Shown: one piece after another, positions 16,310-26,954 of the stretch
Numbering within the stretch: the stretch's first letter is position 1
How the letters are laid out: the number at the start of each line of letters is the position of its first letter
Origin: Streptomyces sp. NRRL S-87
GTDB lineage: Bacteria; Actinomycetota; Actinomycetes; Streptomycetales; Streptomycetaceae
Length of the DNA: 41,650 bases
Assembly: GCF_000719335.1 (NCBI RefSeq)
Contig: NZ_JOGB01000061.1
Location: forward strand, 1-41,650
Direction: 5' to 3'
Made by a program: the position numbers and the translations under genes
Notes under the pieces: model-generated
Databases searched by the model: none
What the model saw: the letters and a program-made list of their open reading frames with translations, nothing else
Told to the model about the DNA's origin: nothing

Positions 16310-17935
16310 CTAGAGGTGGCGGCGGGCCCTGAGGGCGAGGCTGAGGGACAGGACCGTCTCGGGGTCGTCGAGGTCCGTACCGAGCAGCTCGGAGATGCGT
16401 GCCAGCCGGTTGTAGAGCGTCTGGCGGTTGAGGTGGAGCTCCCGCGCCGTCTCGGCCTTGCGCCCGGCATGGGCGAGGTACGTCTCCAGGGTGGGGAGGA
16501 GCGGCGGTCGGGAGGCGGTGTCGTGGGCCTGCAGCGCGCCGATCGCACGGTCGACGAAGGCCGACAGGTCGGGGTGGCCCCGCAGCCGCCACAGCAGCAG
16601 GTCGATGTCCAGACGCCGGGCGTCGTGCCAGGGCCGGTCCGGCAGGCCCTGCGCCGCCGCGGCGGTCTCGGCCGCGTGCCGCAGGCCCGAGGAGGCCGCC
16701 GCCCAACCACCCGCCACGCCCACCACGACCACCGGCGGCGCCCCCGCCCGGTCCAGCCCGGCCCGCTCCACGCCCGCCCGCAGGGCCGCGGCCACCCGGT
16801 CGGCGACGGCGGTGCGCTCGGTGTCCGAACGGAGCGCGAGCAGCAGCGGGACGCGGCCCTCGATGGGCCGGACGCCGAGGAGGACCGGCACGCCGACGGA
16901 GGACAGCTCCTCGGCCACCGCCCGGGCGAGGACGGCCCAGTTGCCGGAGGGCCCGAGGTCCGAGGAGAGCCGCATGACCACCGGCAGCAGCGGCCCCGAC
17001 CCCGGCTTGAAGCCGAGGACCCGGGCCTGCGCGGGCGCGGCCTCCGCGGAGATCCGGCCCTCGGCGAGGTCGGTCAGGAAGTCGCCCCGGCCGCGGGCCG
17101 CCAGCTCCTCCTCCTGGCGGGCCTGCATGAGGACCACGGCGAGCACCCCGGCCGTCCGCTCCGCAGCCATCCGGTGGACCGGCAGGAGCGGGGCGGACAC
17201 GCCGAGCAGCACCAGGCGGGCGCGGACGGACGCACTGCCCGGACCGCCGCCGGGCACGTCGACCAGGGCGCCGTTCGCCGGCGGCCCCTCCTCGCGCTGG
17301 CCGCGCAGTCCCTCCCAGATCTGCAGCGGGTCGGCGACCACCTCCTCGGAGCCGCCGCCGGCCGCGTACAGCAGCTGCCCGTCGGGGGTCTCCAGGAAGA
17401 CGGGGTTGCCGGTGAAGTCCGCGAGGATGTGCAGCACCTGGGGGATCCCGCCGCCCCCCAGCAGCGCCTCGGTGCAGCGCCGGTGGACCTCCTCGGCGCG
17501 CTGGAGCAGCGCGTAGTGGCCGTTGACGATCTCGGTGTGGACCTCCTCCGTGACCGCCACGAAGGGCACCTCGCGGTGCAGTTGGACCAGCGGCAGCCCG
17601 GCCGCGCGGGCGGTCTCGACGATCGTCGCGGGCAGCCTGGTGAACCGCGGGCCGAGCTCCACGACCAGGGCCGCGATGCCCCGTTCGGCCAGTCGCCGCA
17701 CGAACGCGCGCTGTTCGGCCGGGCGGGTGCCGAGGCCGAGGCCGGTGGTCAGCAGCAGCTCGCCGCCCTTGAGGAGCGAGGCGATGTTCGGGACCTCGCC
17801 CGCGTGCACCCAGCGCACCGTCCGGCCCAGCCGGTCGGCGCCGGCCACCACCTCCGGCAGTCCGCTGCGCAGACCCGGCAGCTCCAGTGCCCGCTGAACC
17901 GTGATCCCGGCGCCGCTCGCGCCCTGGTTGTCCAT
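16310..17935 (-). CDS. PucR family transcriptional regulator
   Basis: The 541-residue protein starts with a PucR N-terminal domain (ITVQRALELPGLRSGLPEVV and PNIASLLKGGELLLTTGLGLG). It ends with the PucR C-terminal helix-turn-helix: ETYLAHAGRKAETARELHL, then NRQTLYNRLARISELLG. Relatives control purine, amino-acid or polyamine catabolism in response to a metabolite. It is divergent from an amino-acid permease and a flavin amine oxidase, its probable targets. The ATG at 17935 lacks a clear ribosome-binding site; TAGCGT lies 8 nt upstream on this strand. Confidence 0.9.
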   Translation of the reverse strand: MDNQGASGAGITVQRALELPGLRSGLPEVVAGADRLGRTVRWVHAGEVPNIASLLKGGELLLTTGLGLGTRPAEQRAFVRRLAERGIAALVVELGPRFTRLPATIVETARAAGLPLVQLHREVPFVAVTEEVHTEIVNGHYALLQRAEEVHRRCTEALLGGGGIPQVLHILADFTGNPVFLETPDGQLLYAAGGGSEEVVADPLQIWEGLRGQREEGPPANGALVDVPGGGPGSASVRARLVLLGVSAPLLPVHRMAAERTAGVLAVVLMQARQEEELAARGRGDFLTDLAEGRISAEAAPAQARVLGFKPGSGPLLPVVMRLSSDLGPSGNWAVLARAVAEELSSVGVPVLLGVRPIEGRVPLLLALRSDTERTAVADRVAAALRAGVERAGLDRAGAPPVVVVGVAGGWAAASSGLRHAAETAAAAQGLPDRPWHDARRLDIDLLLWRLRGHPDLSAFVDRAIGALQAHDTASRPPLLPTLETYLAHAGRKAETARELHLNRQTLYNRLARISELLGTDLDDPETVLSLSLALRARRHL

Positions 17936-17943
17936 GTCGTCGG

Positions 17944-17972
17944 ACGCTACCCCGCGCTGTGTTCCAAGAACA
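17944..17972 (-). promoter_or_regulatory. PucR promoter -10 and adjacent palindrome (candidate operator)
   Basis: On the minus strand TAGCGT (17949-17944) is a plausible -10 for a near-leaderless pucR transcript. Just upstream is a perfect palindrome TGTTC-CAA-GAACA (17960-17972). A palindrome in the space shared by the regulator and the divergent permease is a natural candidate for the regulator's binding site. That link is inferred. Confidence 0.45.
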
Positions 17973-18133
17973 TCACCCGGCGGTTACGAGCCACCCTCTC
18001 CGCTCTGATGGCCCGACAACTCGTCGGCCGGAAGAGGTGATTACCGGACCCCGTGCCGATTGTGGTCTGCGTCACCTGCCATCAGAGTGGCCGCCTCATG
18101 TCGGGCACGCAGTGCAAACGGAAGAGGAAGCCC

Positions 18134-19690
18134 ATGTCGAACGGCTCCACCGGCGCCCCCCGATCCACCGGCGAGGTCCAACGCCTCAAGGCCGATTCCG
18201 TCGGCCTCGTCGGCGTCGTCTTCATGGCCGTCGCCACCGCCGCTCCCATCACCGCGATGACCGGGAACCTCCCCATCGCGGTCGGCTTCGGCAACGGCAC
18301 CGGTGCCCCCGCCGGCTACCTCTTCGCCACGGTCGTGCTCACCGTCTTCTCGGTCGGCTACGTGGCCATGGCCAAGCGCATCACCGCCGCCGGCGCCTTC
18401 TACGGCTACATCTCCCACGGGCTCGGCCGCATCGCCGGCATGGCCTCCGGGATGCTCGCGGTCCTGGCGTACGTCGTCTTCGAGGCCTCGATCGTCGGTG
18501 TCTTCTCGTACTTCGCCAAGACCACCGTCCTCGACCAGCTCGGGGTCGACCTGCCCTGGACCCTGTACGCGGCCGGGATGCTCGCGGTGACCGCCGTCCT
18601 GGCGCACTTCGACATCAACCTGACGGCCAAGGCCCTCGGCGTCATGCTGGTCGCCGAGATCGCCGTCCTTTTCGCCGTCGCCACCGCCGTGCTGGTCGCC
18701 GGGGGCGGCCCCGACGGGATCCCCGTCGAACCGGTCAACCCCAAGAACGCGTTCACCGGCACGTCCGCCGGGCTCGGCCTCTTCTTCGCCTTCTGGTCCT
18801 GGGTCGGCTTCGAGTCCACCGCCATGTACGGCGAGGAGTCCCGCGACCCCAAGCGCGTCATCCCCAAGGCCACCCTGATCTCCGTCGTCGGCGTCGGCCT
18901 CTTCTACATCTACGTCTCCTGGATGACCATCGCCGGCAACGGCCTCGCCGGATCCGTGAAGCTGTCCGCCTCCAGCAGCCCGCTGGACCTCTTCTTCGCC
19001 CCCACGGACCACTTCATCGGCGCCTGGGCCGTCGACGCCTTCCAGTGGCTGCTGCTCACGGGTTCCTTCGCCTGCGGCATGGCCTTCCACCAGTGCGCCG
19101 CCCGCTACCTGTACGCCATCGGCCGTGAGGGCTTCCTGCACCCGGCACTCGGCCGCACCCACCGGCGGCACGGCTCCCCGTACGTCGCGTCCGTCGTGCA
19201 GACCGCCGTCGCCGTGCTCCTGGTGGCCGGCTTCGCACTCACCGGCCAGGACCCGTACCTCCACCTGTACACCCTGCTCGCGATCCTCGGCACGATGGCC
19301 ATCCTGATCGTCCAGACGCTCTGTTCCTTCGCGGTCATCGGCTACTTCCGCCGCAACCACCCCGAGGACCGGCACTGGTTCAGGACCTTCCTCGCACCCC
19401 TGCTCGGTGGGATCGGCATGACCGCGGTGGTGGTCCTGCTCGTCCTCAACATGGAGACCGCGGCCGGCGCCGCCGCCGACTCCGTCTTCTTCAAGCTGAT
19501 CCCCTGGATCGTCGGGGCCGTCTTCTTCGGCGGCCTCGCCCTGGGCCTCTGGCTCAGGGCCAAGGCTCCCGAGCGCTACGACCTCATCGGCCGGATCGTC
19601 CTGGAGGACGCCACCGAGCGCACCGACGACGGCCCGCATCCCGGCACCGACGGCAACCCCGACCTGTCCCCGTCCACCGCCAGCGCCTGA
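18134..19690 (+). CDS. APC family amino acid/polyamine permease
   Basis: The 518-residue, 12-helix-type transporter has the conserved APC start (LKADSVGLVGVVFMAVATAAPITAMTGNLP) and the GNGTGAPAGYLFATV helix. Other family features are FWSWVGFESTAMYGEESRDPKRVIPKAT in the middle and a hydrophilic C-terminal tail. The ATG at 18134 follows a purine-rich GAAGAGGAAG (18121-18130). A GTG at 18053 in frame would add 27 unlikely residues. It is 21 bases upstream of the amine oxidase, so the substrate is probably an amine or amino acid oxidised by that enzyme. Confidence 0.9.
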   Translation: MSNGSTGAPRSTGEVQRLKADSVGLVGVVFMAVATAAPITAMTGNLPIAVGFGNGTGAPAGYLFATVVLTVFSVGYVAMAKRITAAGAFYGYISHGLGRIAGMASGMLAVLAYVVFEASIVGVFSYFAKTTVLDQLGVDLPWTLYAAGMLAVTAVLAHFDINLTAKALGVMLVAEIAVLFAVATAVLVAGGGPDGIPVEPVNPKNAFTGTSAGLGLFFAFWSWVGFESTAMYGEESRDPKRVIPKATLISVVGVGLFYIYVSWMTIAGNGLAGSVKLSASSSPLDLFFAPTDHFIGAWAVDAFQWLLLTGSFACGMAFHQCAARYLYAIGREGFLHPALGRTHRRHGSPYVASVVQTAVAVLLVAGFALTGQDPYLHLYTLLAILGTMAILIVQTLCSFAVIGYFRRNHPEDRHWFRTFLAPLLGGIGMTAVVVLLVLNMETAAGAAADSVFFKLIPWIVGAVFFGGLALGLWLRAKAPERYDLIGRIVLEDATERTDDGPHPGTDGNPDLSPSTASA

Positions 19691-19711
19691 GACGTAGAAG
19701 GAGCCACTGCC

Positions 19712-21349
19712 ATGGCCCGTACGCCCCTCATGCACGCCCTCCGCCGGCTCGCCGCCGAACACGCCGCCGCCCACCGGCTGCGCCTGCCCGTCGCCGACGT
19801 CCGCGGCCTCGGCCGCCGCGAGCTGCTCCGCCGCGCCGCCGCCATCGGCCTCGGCACGGCGGCGGCGGGCGCCGCCGCCACCGTGCCCGCCCGCGCCGCC
19901 CAGAGCCCCGTCCCCGACGGCAGGAGGCCGGCGGCCGCCCGCGTCGCCGTGGTCGGGGCGGGCATCGCCGGCCTGACCGCCGCCCTCACCCTCCAGGACG
20001 CCGGCATCCCCTGCACCGTCTACGAGGCGGACCCGGCCCGCGTCGGCGGCCGCATGTGGACCCAGCGCGACCACTGGGCGTACGGGCAGACCTCCGAGAT
20101 CGGCGGGGAGCTGATCGACACCGGCCACAAGAAGATGCTGGAGCTGTGCCGCCGCTTCGGGCTGCAGACCGAGGACTTCCTCGGCGGCGGGCCCAACGGT
20201 GCCGAGGAAGTCCTCTGGTTCAACGGCGGGTACTACTCCCGGACGCAGGCCGACGAGGACTTCAAGGCCGTGTACCAGCAGCTCCGCCGCGACCTCCAGG
20301 AGTCCGGCGAGGTCGCCTGGAACGCCACCACCCCGGCCGGCACCGCCCTCGACGAGATGACGCTGTACGAGTGGATCGAGAGCCGGGTGCCCGGCGGGCA
20401 CGGCTCGCCGCTGGGCCGGTTCATGGACGTGGCGTACAACGTCGAGTACGGGGCCGACACCGTCGACCAGTCGGCGCTCGCACTGGTCCTGCTGATGGGC
20501 TACCAGCCCAATCCCGGCAACTTCAACGTCTGGGGCCTGTCCAACGAGCGCTACCACATCACCGGCGGCAACGACCGGCTGCCGCGCGCCATCGCCGCCG
20601 CCCTGCCGGCCGGTTCGATCGTCATGGGCCGCGAACTGCTCGCCGTACGGGCGAACCCGGACGGCACCCAGACCCTCACCTTCGCCGACTCCGGAGCCAC
20701 CCGCACCGTCGTCGCCGACCACACCGTCCTGTGCCTGCCGCTGCCGGTCCTCCAGCGCCTGGACACCACCGGCGCCGGCTTCGACCCGCTCATGAGGAAC
20801 CTCCTCCGGGACGCCCGCATGGGCGCCTGCACCAAGCTCAACATGCAGTTCACCCGCCGCCCGTGGCGCGGCACCGGCCCCTGGCCCGGCGTCTCCTCCG
20901 GCGACTGCTTCACCGACTCCGACGTCCAGCAGACCTGGGACACCACCAAGGTCCAGCCCGGCACCGGCGGCATCCTCCTCCAGTACGGCGGCGGCACCCT
21001 GGCCCGCTCCCTGAGGCCCGGCACGCCCTTCGCCACCGAGTCCGACCCGTACGTGCGGGCCCTCGCGAGCCGCGTGCTCACCGGCGTCGACGCCTTCTTC
21101 CCCGGCACGGGGGCGGCCTGGACCGGGCGCGCCCAGCTCTCCGCCTGGCACCGCAACCCGTACTCCCTCGGCGCCTACTCCTACTGGCCGGTGGGCTACC
21201 TGCACCGCTACGCCAAGTACGAGGGCACGGCGCAGGGCAACGTCCACATCGCCGGCGAGCACTGCTCGTACGACTTCCAGGGCTTCATGGAGGGCGGGGC
21301 CACCGAGGGCGAGCGGGCGGCGCGGGAGGTGGTCGCGGCCCTGACCTGA
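19712..21349 (+). CDS. Tat-exported flavin monoamine oxidase family protein
   Basis: The 545-residue protein has a twin-arginine signal near residues 36-60 (GRRELLRRAAAIGLGTAAAG), then an FAD dinucleotide-binding motif VAVVGAGIAGLTAALTLQ and a second motif YEADPARVGGRMWT. The C-terminal FAD contact is in VHIAGEHCSYDFQGFMEGG. The family oxidatively deaminates amines or L-amino acids to aldehyde or ketoacid, ammonia and peroxide. The unusually long pre-Tat segment (about 35 residues) is notable. The ATG at 19712 has GAAGGAG in front. It forms an operon with the APC permease. Confidence 0.9.
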   Translation: MARTPLMHALRRLAAEHAAAHRLRLPVADVRGLGRRELLRRAAAIGLGTAAAGAAATVPARAAQSPVPDGRRPAAARVAVVGAGIAGLTAALTLQDAGIPCTVYEADPARVGGRMWTQRDHWAYGQTSEIGGELIDTGHKKMLELCRRFGLQTEDFLGGGPNGAEEVLWFNGGYYSRTQADEDFKAVYQQLRRDLQESGEVAWNATTPAGTALDEMTLYEWIESRVPGGHGSPLGRFMDVAYNVEYGADTVDQSALALVLLMGYQPNPGNFNVWGLSNERYHITGGNDRLPRAIAAALPAGSIVMGRELLAVRANPDGTQTLTFADSGATRTVVADHTVLCLPLPVLQRLDTTGAGFDPLMRNLLRDARMGACTKLNMQFTRRPWRGTGPWPGVSSGDCFTDSDVQQTWDTTKVQPGTGGILLQYGGGTLARSLRPGTPFATESDPYVRALASRVLTGVDAFFPGTGAAWTGRAQLSAWHRNPYSLGAYSYWPVGYLHRYAKYEGTAQGNVHIAGEHCSYDFQGFMEGGATEGERAAREVVAALT

Positions 21350-21375
21350 CACCCCGGGACGGAGTCGTGCCGCAC

Positions 21376-21404
21376 GCGCCCCGGGCCCGGCCGGCCCGGG
21401 GCGC
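21376..21404. terminator. Bidirectional terminator between convergent genes
   Basis: GCGCCCCGGGCC (21376-21387) and its perfect complement (21393-21404) form a 12-bp stem with a 5-nt loop. It lies 27 bases after the amine oxidase stop and 15 bases before the FAD oxidase 3' end. Confidence 0.8.
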
Positions 21405-21418
21405 CTCCCCGCTGCTGC

Positions 21419-22801
21419 TCAGAGCGGCTTGACGTTGTGGTTGAAGCGGAAGACGTTGTCCGGGTCGTACTCCCGCTTCACCCGGCCCAGGCGCTGCATG
21501 TTCTCCGGCCCCAGGCCGGCCGCGACCCGGTCCGTGCCCTCGTCGCCGATGAAGTTGAGGTACGTCGCCCCCGTGCTCCACGGCGCCACCCCGGCCCGTA
21601 CGTCCCGCACCCACTCCCGGACCCGCCCGTCGTCGGCCGGGTCCTCCCACAGCCCGAACGGGTGCACCGACCAGGGCGCGTCCCGGTGCGCCAGCGGCCA
21701 GTCGCCCGCGCCCTCGGCGATCGCCCCGCCGCCCGGCCACACCACGTGCTGGGTGCCCGTCGGCACCGGCATCGCCTCGCCCAGGGCGCAGAACGCGTCC
21801 ACGAAGGCGTCGGGGACGCCCGTCAGGTACTCCGCGGACCAGTAGTTCCGCAACCCGGGCGGATCGTCGAGCATGCACTGGAGCTCCGCGTAGGGGAGTT
21901 GCATGACCATCTCCACCTCGTGCGGGATCGCCAGCAGCGGCTCGGCCAGCTTGCGCAGCCGGTCCTCGGGGCCGGCGTACGTCAGCAGCGCCCCGCACAG
22001 CCGCTGTCCCACCAGGTGCTCGGGGACGAACTCCTCCGGCGGCCCGGTCAGGTAGATCACCCCGCCGGCGGCCTCGACCGGGCCCGCCTCGATGAGGTCG
22101 CGGAAGGTGGCGACCAGTTGGGGCCCGTACTCCGGCGTGCTCAGCGTCATCGAGATCGACACGGCCGGCAGCTCGTGCAGGCGCAGCGTCAGGGCCGTGG
22201 CGATGCCGAAGTTCCCGCCGCCGCCGTGCAGGGCCCAGAACAGCTCCGGGTTCTCCTCGGCGGTGGCCTCCACCACCCGGCCGTCGGCGGTGACGAGTTC
22301 GACGCCGAGCAGGTTGTCCGAGGCCAGGCCGAAGGCGCGGGAGAACCAGCCGTCGCCGCCGCCCAGCACGAAGCCGCCCACGCCGGTGCTGGAGACCCGG
22401 CCGCCCGGGGTGGCCAGGCCGTGCGGCTCGCAGGCCCGGTCCAGGTGGCTCATGGTCGCCCCGCCCTGGACCCGCGCGGCCTTCGCGGCCGGGTGGACCG
22501 TGACCTCGTGCATCCGGCGCAGGTCCACGACCAGGCCGTTGTCGCACAGGGCCATGCCCGCCACGCTGTGGCCGCCGCCGCGCACCGCGACGGGCAGGTC
22601 CAGGTCGCGCGCGAAGCGCACGGCGCGCACCACGTCCTCGGCGTCCGCGCACTGGGCGATCGCGGCGGGCCGGCGGTCGATCATCGCGTTGAAGACCTTC
22701 CGGGCCTCGTCGTAGCCGGGGTCGTCGGGCGCGAACACCTCGCCCGTCAGATCCTCGCGGAGTTCCGTGAGCGCCGTCCGGGCCTTGGAGTGGGGAGCCA
22801 T
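21419..22801 (-). CDS. FAD-linked oxidoreductase, berberine-bridge type
   Basis: The 460-residue protein has a PCMH-type FAD-binding domain. LPVAVRGGGHSVAGMAL carries the histidine expected to hold FAD covalently, and VGGFVLGGGDGWFSRAFGLASDN follows. The second covalent residue (Cys) of bicovalent berberine-bridge enzymes is not seen: that loop reads GGRVSSTGVGG. So 8-alpha-histidyl attachment only is expected. The C-terminal BBE segment ends NFIGDEG ... RLGRVKREYDPDNVFRFN. The substrate is unknown. The ATG at 22801 has a purine-rich GGGGGCGG-type site upstream on the minus strand. Confidence 0.88.
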   Translation of the reverse strand: MAPHSKARTALTELREDLTGEVFAPDDPGYDEARKVFNAMIDRRPAAIAQCADAEDVVRAVRFARDLDLPVAVRGGGHSVAGMALCDNGLVVDLRRMHEVTVHPAAKAARVQGGATMSHLDRACEPHGLATPGGRVSSTGVGGFVLGGGDGWFSRAFGLASDNLLGVELVTADGRVVEATAEENPELFWALHGGGGNFGIATALTLRLHELPAVSISMTLSTPEYGPQLVATFRDLIEAGPVEAAGGVIYLTGPPEEFVPEHLVGQRLCGALLTYAGPEDRLRKLAEPLLAIPHEVEMVMQLPYAELQCMLDDPPGLRNYWSAEYLTGVPDAFVDAFCALGEAMPVPTGTQHVVWPGGGAIAEGAGDWPLAHRDAPWSVHPFGLWEDPADDGRVREWVRDVRAGVAPWSTGATYLNFIGDEGTDRVAAGLGPENMQRLGRVKREYDPDNVFRFNHNVKPL

Positions 22802-22870
22802 GACCGCCCCCTTCGGAGAGGTGAACGGGGGAAGGGACCCTTTCAGGCTAGGCGCGCACCGGGGTACGCG

Positions 22871-22924
22871 CCCCTCAGCCCCCGGGCCCCCCTCAGCCCC
22901 CGGGCCCCTCTCAGCCCCCGTACG
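22871..22924 (+). repeat. 18-bp tandem repeat, about three copies, overlapping the GH15 3' end
   Basis: CCCCTCAGCCCCCGGGCC is repeated perfectly at 22871-22888 and 22889-22906. A diverged third copy (22907-22924) contains the stop codon of the GH15 gene on the minus strand (TCA at 22911-22913). The array therefore looks like an expansion of the gene's last codons into the spacer. Confidence 0.85.
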
Positions 22925-24716
22925 CCCCGCCCGCCGTCAGCCGCAGCGCCGTGTCGATCAGCGGGACGTGGCTGAAGGCCTGCGGGAAGTTGCCCACCTG
23001 CCGCTGCAGCCGCGGGTCCCACTCCTCCGCGAGCAGCCCCAGGTCGTTGCGCAGCGACAGCAGCTTCTCGAACAGCTTGCGGGCCTCGTCCACCCGCCCG
23101 ATCATCGCCAGGTCGTCGGCCATCCAGAACGAGCAGGCCAGGAAGGCGCCCTCGTCGCCCTCGAGCCCGTCGACGCCCGCCTCCTCGCCGGCCGTCGGGT
23201 AGCGCAGGATGAACCCGTCCGGGGTGGACAGCTCCCGCTGGATCGCCTCGATCGTGCCGATGACCCGCTTGTCGTCCGGCGGCAGGAAGCCCATCTGCGG
23301 GATCAGCAGCAGGGAGGCGTCCAGCTCCTTGGACCCGTACGACTGCGTGAAGGTGTTGCGCTCGGGGTCGTAGCCCTTCTCGCAGACGTCCCGGTGGATC
23401 TCCTCGCGCAGGTCGCGCCAGCGCTCCAGGGGCCCGTCCGCGTCCCCGGACTCGATCAGCTTGATCGTCCGGTCGACCGCCACCCAGGCCATGACCTTGG
23501 AGTGCACGAAGTGCCGGCGCGGGCCGCGCACCTCCCAGATGCCCTCGTCCGGCTGGTCCCAGTGGGTCTCCAGGTAGCGGATCAGCTTCAGCTGGAGGAG
23601 CGAGGCGTAGTCGCTGCGGGCCAGGCCGGTCATGTGGCCCAGGTGCAGGGCCTCGGTGACCTCGCCGTACACGTCGAGCTGGAGCTGGTGGGCGGCGCCG
23701 TTGCCGACCCGGACCGGGGCGGAGTTCTCGTACCCGGGCAGCCAGTCCAGCTCGGTCTCGCCGAGCTCGCGCTCGCCGGCGATGCCGTACATGATCTGCA
23801 GGTTCTCGGGGTCGCCGGCCACCGCGCGCAGCAGCCACTCGCGCCAGGCGCGGGCCTCCTCGCGGTAGCCCGTGCGCAGCAGCGAGGACAGGGTGATGGC
23901 GGCGTCGCGCAGCCACGTGTAGCGGTAGTCCCAGTTGCGGACGCCGCCGATCTCCTCGGGCAGCGAGGTCGTGGGGGCGGCGACGATGCCGCCGGTGGGG
24001 CCGTAGGTGAGCGCCTTGAGGGTGATCAGCGAGCGGACCACGGCCTCGCGGTACGGCCCGTGGTACGTGCAGTGGCCGACCCACTCGCGCCAGAACTCCT
24101 CGGTGGCCTCCAGGGCCGCCTCGGGCTCGGGGAGGGCCGGCGGCTCCTTGTGCGAGGGCTGCCAGCTGATGGTGAACGCGATCCGGTCCCCGGGGGCGAC
24201 GGTGAAGTCGGCGTACGTCGTCAGGTCCTTGCCGTACGTCTGCGTCTCGGCGTCCAGCCACACCGAGTCGGGCCCGGCGACGGCGACCGTACGGCCCTCC
24301 GCCCGGTGCACCCACGGGACGACCCGGCCGTAGCTGAACCGCATGCGCAGCGCCGAGCGGACCGGCACGCGGCCGCTGACGCCCTCGACGACCCGGATCA
24401 GCTGCGGGGCGTGGTCCTCGCGGGGCGGCATGAAGTCGATCACCCGGACGGTGCCGCGCGGCGTGTCGTACTCGGACTCCAGGATGAGCGAGTCCCCGCG
24501 GTAGCGGCGGCGGGTGGCGCGCGGCGGCTCGGCGCCGGCCGGGTAGGCCGGTCCGAGCCGCCAGAACCCGTGTTCCTCGGTGCCCAGGAGCGAAGCGAAG
24601 ACGGCGTGGGAATCGAACCGTGGCAGGCAGAGCCAGTCCACCGAGCCGTCCCGGCAGACGAGTGCGGCCGTCTGCATGTCGCCGATGAGTGCGTAGTCCT
24701 CGATGCGCCCGGACAC
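22911..24716 (-). CDS. Glycoside hydrolase family 15 (trehalase/glucoamylase-like)
   Basis: The 601-residue protein starts with the family-typical GRIEDYALIGDMQTAALV and DGSVDWLCLPRFDSHAVF. The (alpha/alpha)6 catalytic part has GGVRNWDYRYTWLRDAAITL, a probable acid glutamate in DEGIWEVRG, and a probable base glutamate in EGDEGAFLACSFWMADDLA. Cytoplasmic actinobacterial members of this group hydrolyse trehalose; that assignment is by family. No signal peptide is present. The GTG at 24716 is chosen because GGAG lies 5 nt upstream on the minus strand; a GTG at 24764 would add 16 poorly conserved residues. Confidence 0.88.
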   Translation of the reverse strand: MSGRIEDYALIGDMQTAALVCRDGSVDWLCLPRFDSHAVFASLLGTEEHGFWRLGPAYPAGAEPPRATRRRYRGDSLILESEYDTPRGTVRVIDFMPPREDHAPQLIRVVEGVSGRVPVRSALRMRFSYGRVVPWVHRAEGRTVAVAGPDSVWLDAETQTYGKDLTTYADFTVAPGDRIAFTISWQPSHKEPPALPEPEAALEATEEFWREWVGHCTYHGPYREAVVRSLITLKALTYGPTGGIVAAPTTSLPEEIGGVRNWDYRYTWLRDAAITLSSLLRTGYREEARAWREWLLRAVAGDPENLQIMYGIAGERELGETELDWLPGYENSAPVRVGNGAAHQLQLDVYGEVTEALHLGHMTGLARSDYASLLQLKLIRYLETHWDQPDEGIWEVRGPRRHFVHSKVMAWVAVDRTIKLIESGDADGPLERWRDLREEIHRDVCEKGYDPERNTFTQSYGSKELDASLLLIPQMGFLPPDDKRVIGTIEAIQRELSTPDGFILRYPTAGEEAGVDGLEGDEGAFLACSFWMADDLAMIGRVDEARKLFEKLLSLRNDLGLLAEEWDPRLQRQVGNFPQAFSHVPLIDTALRLTAGGAYGG

Positions 24717-25202
24717 GTGGTCTCCAGTCGAAACAGCCGTGTCCGCCCGTGCGGGGGCGGCCACTTCGCGGTCTTGGTCGTTTGGCTGGGTCTTGACGAG
24801 TTCAAGCTTGCCGGAACGGGCGGGGGTGGTGCCGGTTGCCGGGCCCGCTCGTCAGGGATATCCGAGCAGGATACGTCCAGCACCCTAGTGATCTCCTGGG
24901 GGCGGACGGGAAATGCCGTTGGGCCGAACGGGTGAGGGCGGCGTGACGTGGGGGAAACGTGCAGGCGGCGCGGGGGTGACGGGCGGGGAGCGCGGTGAGC
25001 CGGGCGGCCCGACCCCGTGGAGGGGCCGCGGCCGCGTGGCCGGAGGCACACCCCGCCGGTCGCTGATAGGCTGGTACCCCGTGGACCGGGAGTCCGCCTG
25101 TGCGAATCAGGCGCCCCGAAACCGCAGCTTCGGCACCCCCGGAAACCTGGGGACGCGGCCGGACGCACCTCACTTCGCGACCACGGGAGCCCCCTCTTGG
25201 CG
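24717..25202. promoter_or_regulatory. Divergent promoter region between GH15 gene and pyrG
   Basis: The 486-base gap holds no gene I can support. For pyrG, TAGGCT (25067-25072) is a good -10 and predicts a leader of about 120 bases. That leader contains small hairpins such as GCCTG...CAGGC near 25097-25113. For the GH15 gene, TAGGGT (24888-24883) and TATCCT (24873-24868) on the minus strand are -10 candidates. No -35 matching TTGACA was found for either. Confidence 0.5.
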
Positions 25203-26858
<1,656 letters not shown>

Positions 26859-26882
26859 AGGTCCCGCACGGCGATACCGTGG

Positions 26883-26915
26883 ACGGCCGGGGCGCGCACC
26901 GCGCGCCCCGGCCGT
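26883..26915 (+). terminator. Terminator after pyrG
   Basis: A perfect 15-bp stem (ACGGCCGGGGCGCGC at 26883-26897 against 26901-26915) has an ACC loop, 24 bases past the pyrG stop. It lacks a T-run, as is common in Streptomyces. The next gene starts 39 bases later, so read-through may be partial. Confidence 0.7.
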
Positions 26916-26954
26916 CGCGCTTCCGCGCGCCACCGCTCACCGGGAGGGACCCCC

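Noticed and set aside
18041..21352. 1100-codon minus-strand open frame antisense to the permease and amine oxidase
   Set aside because: It shows no domain, is Gly/Glu/Asp/Val-rich as expected for an antisense frame, and spans two well-supported genes.
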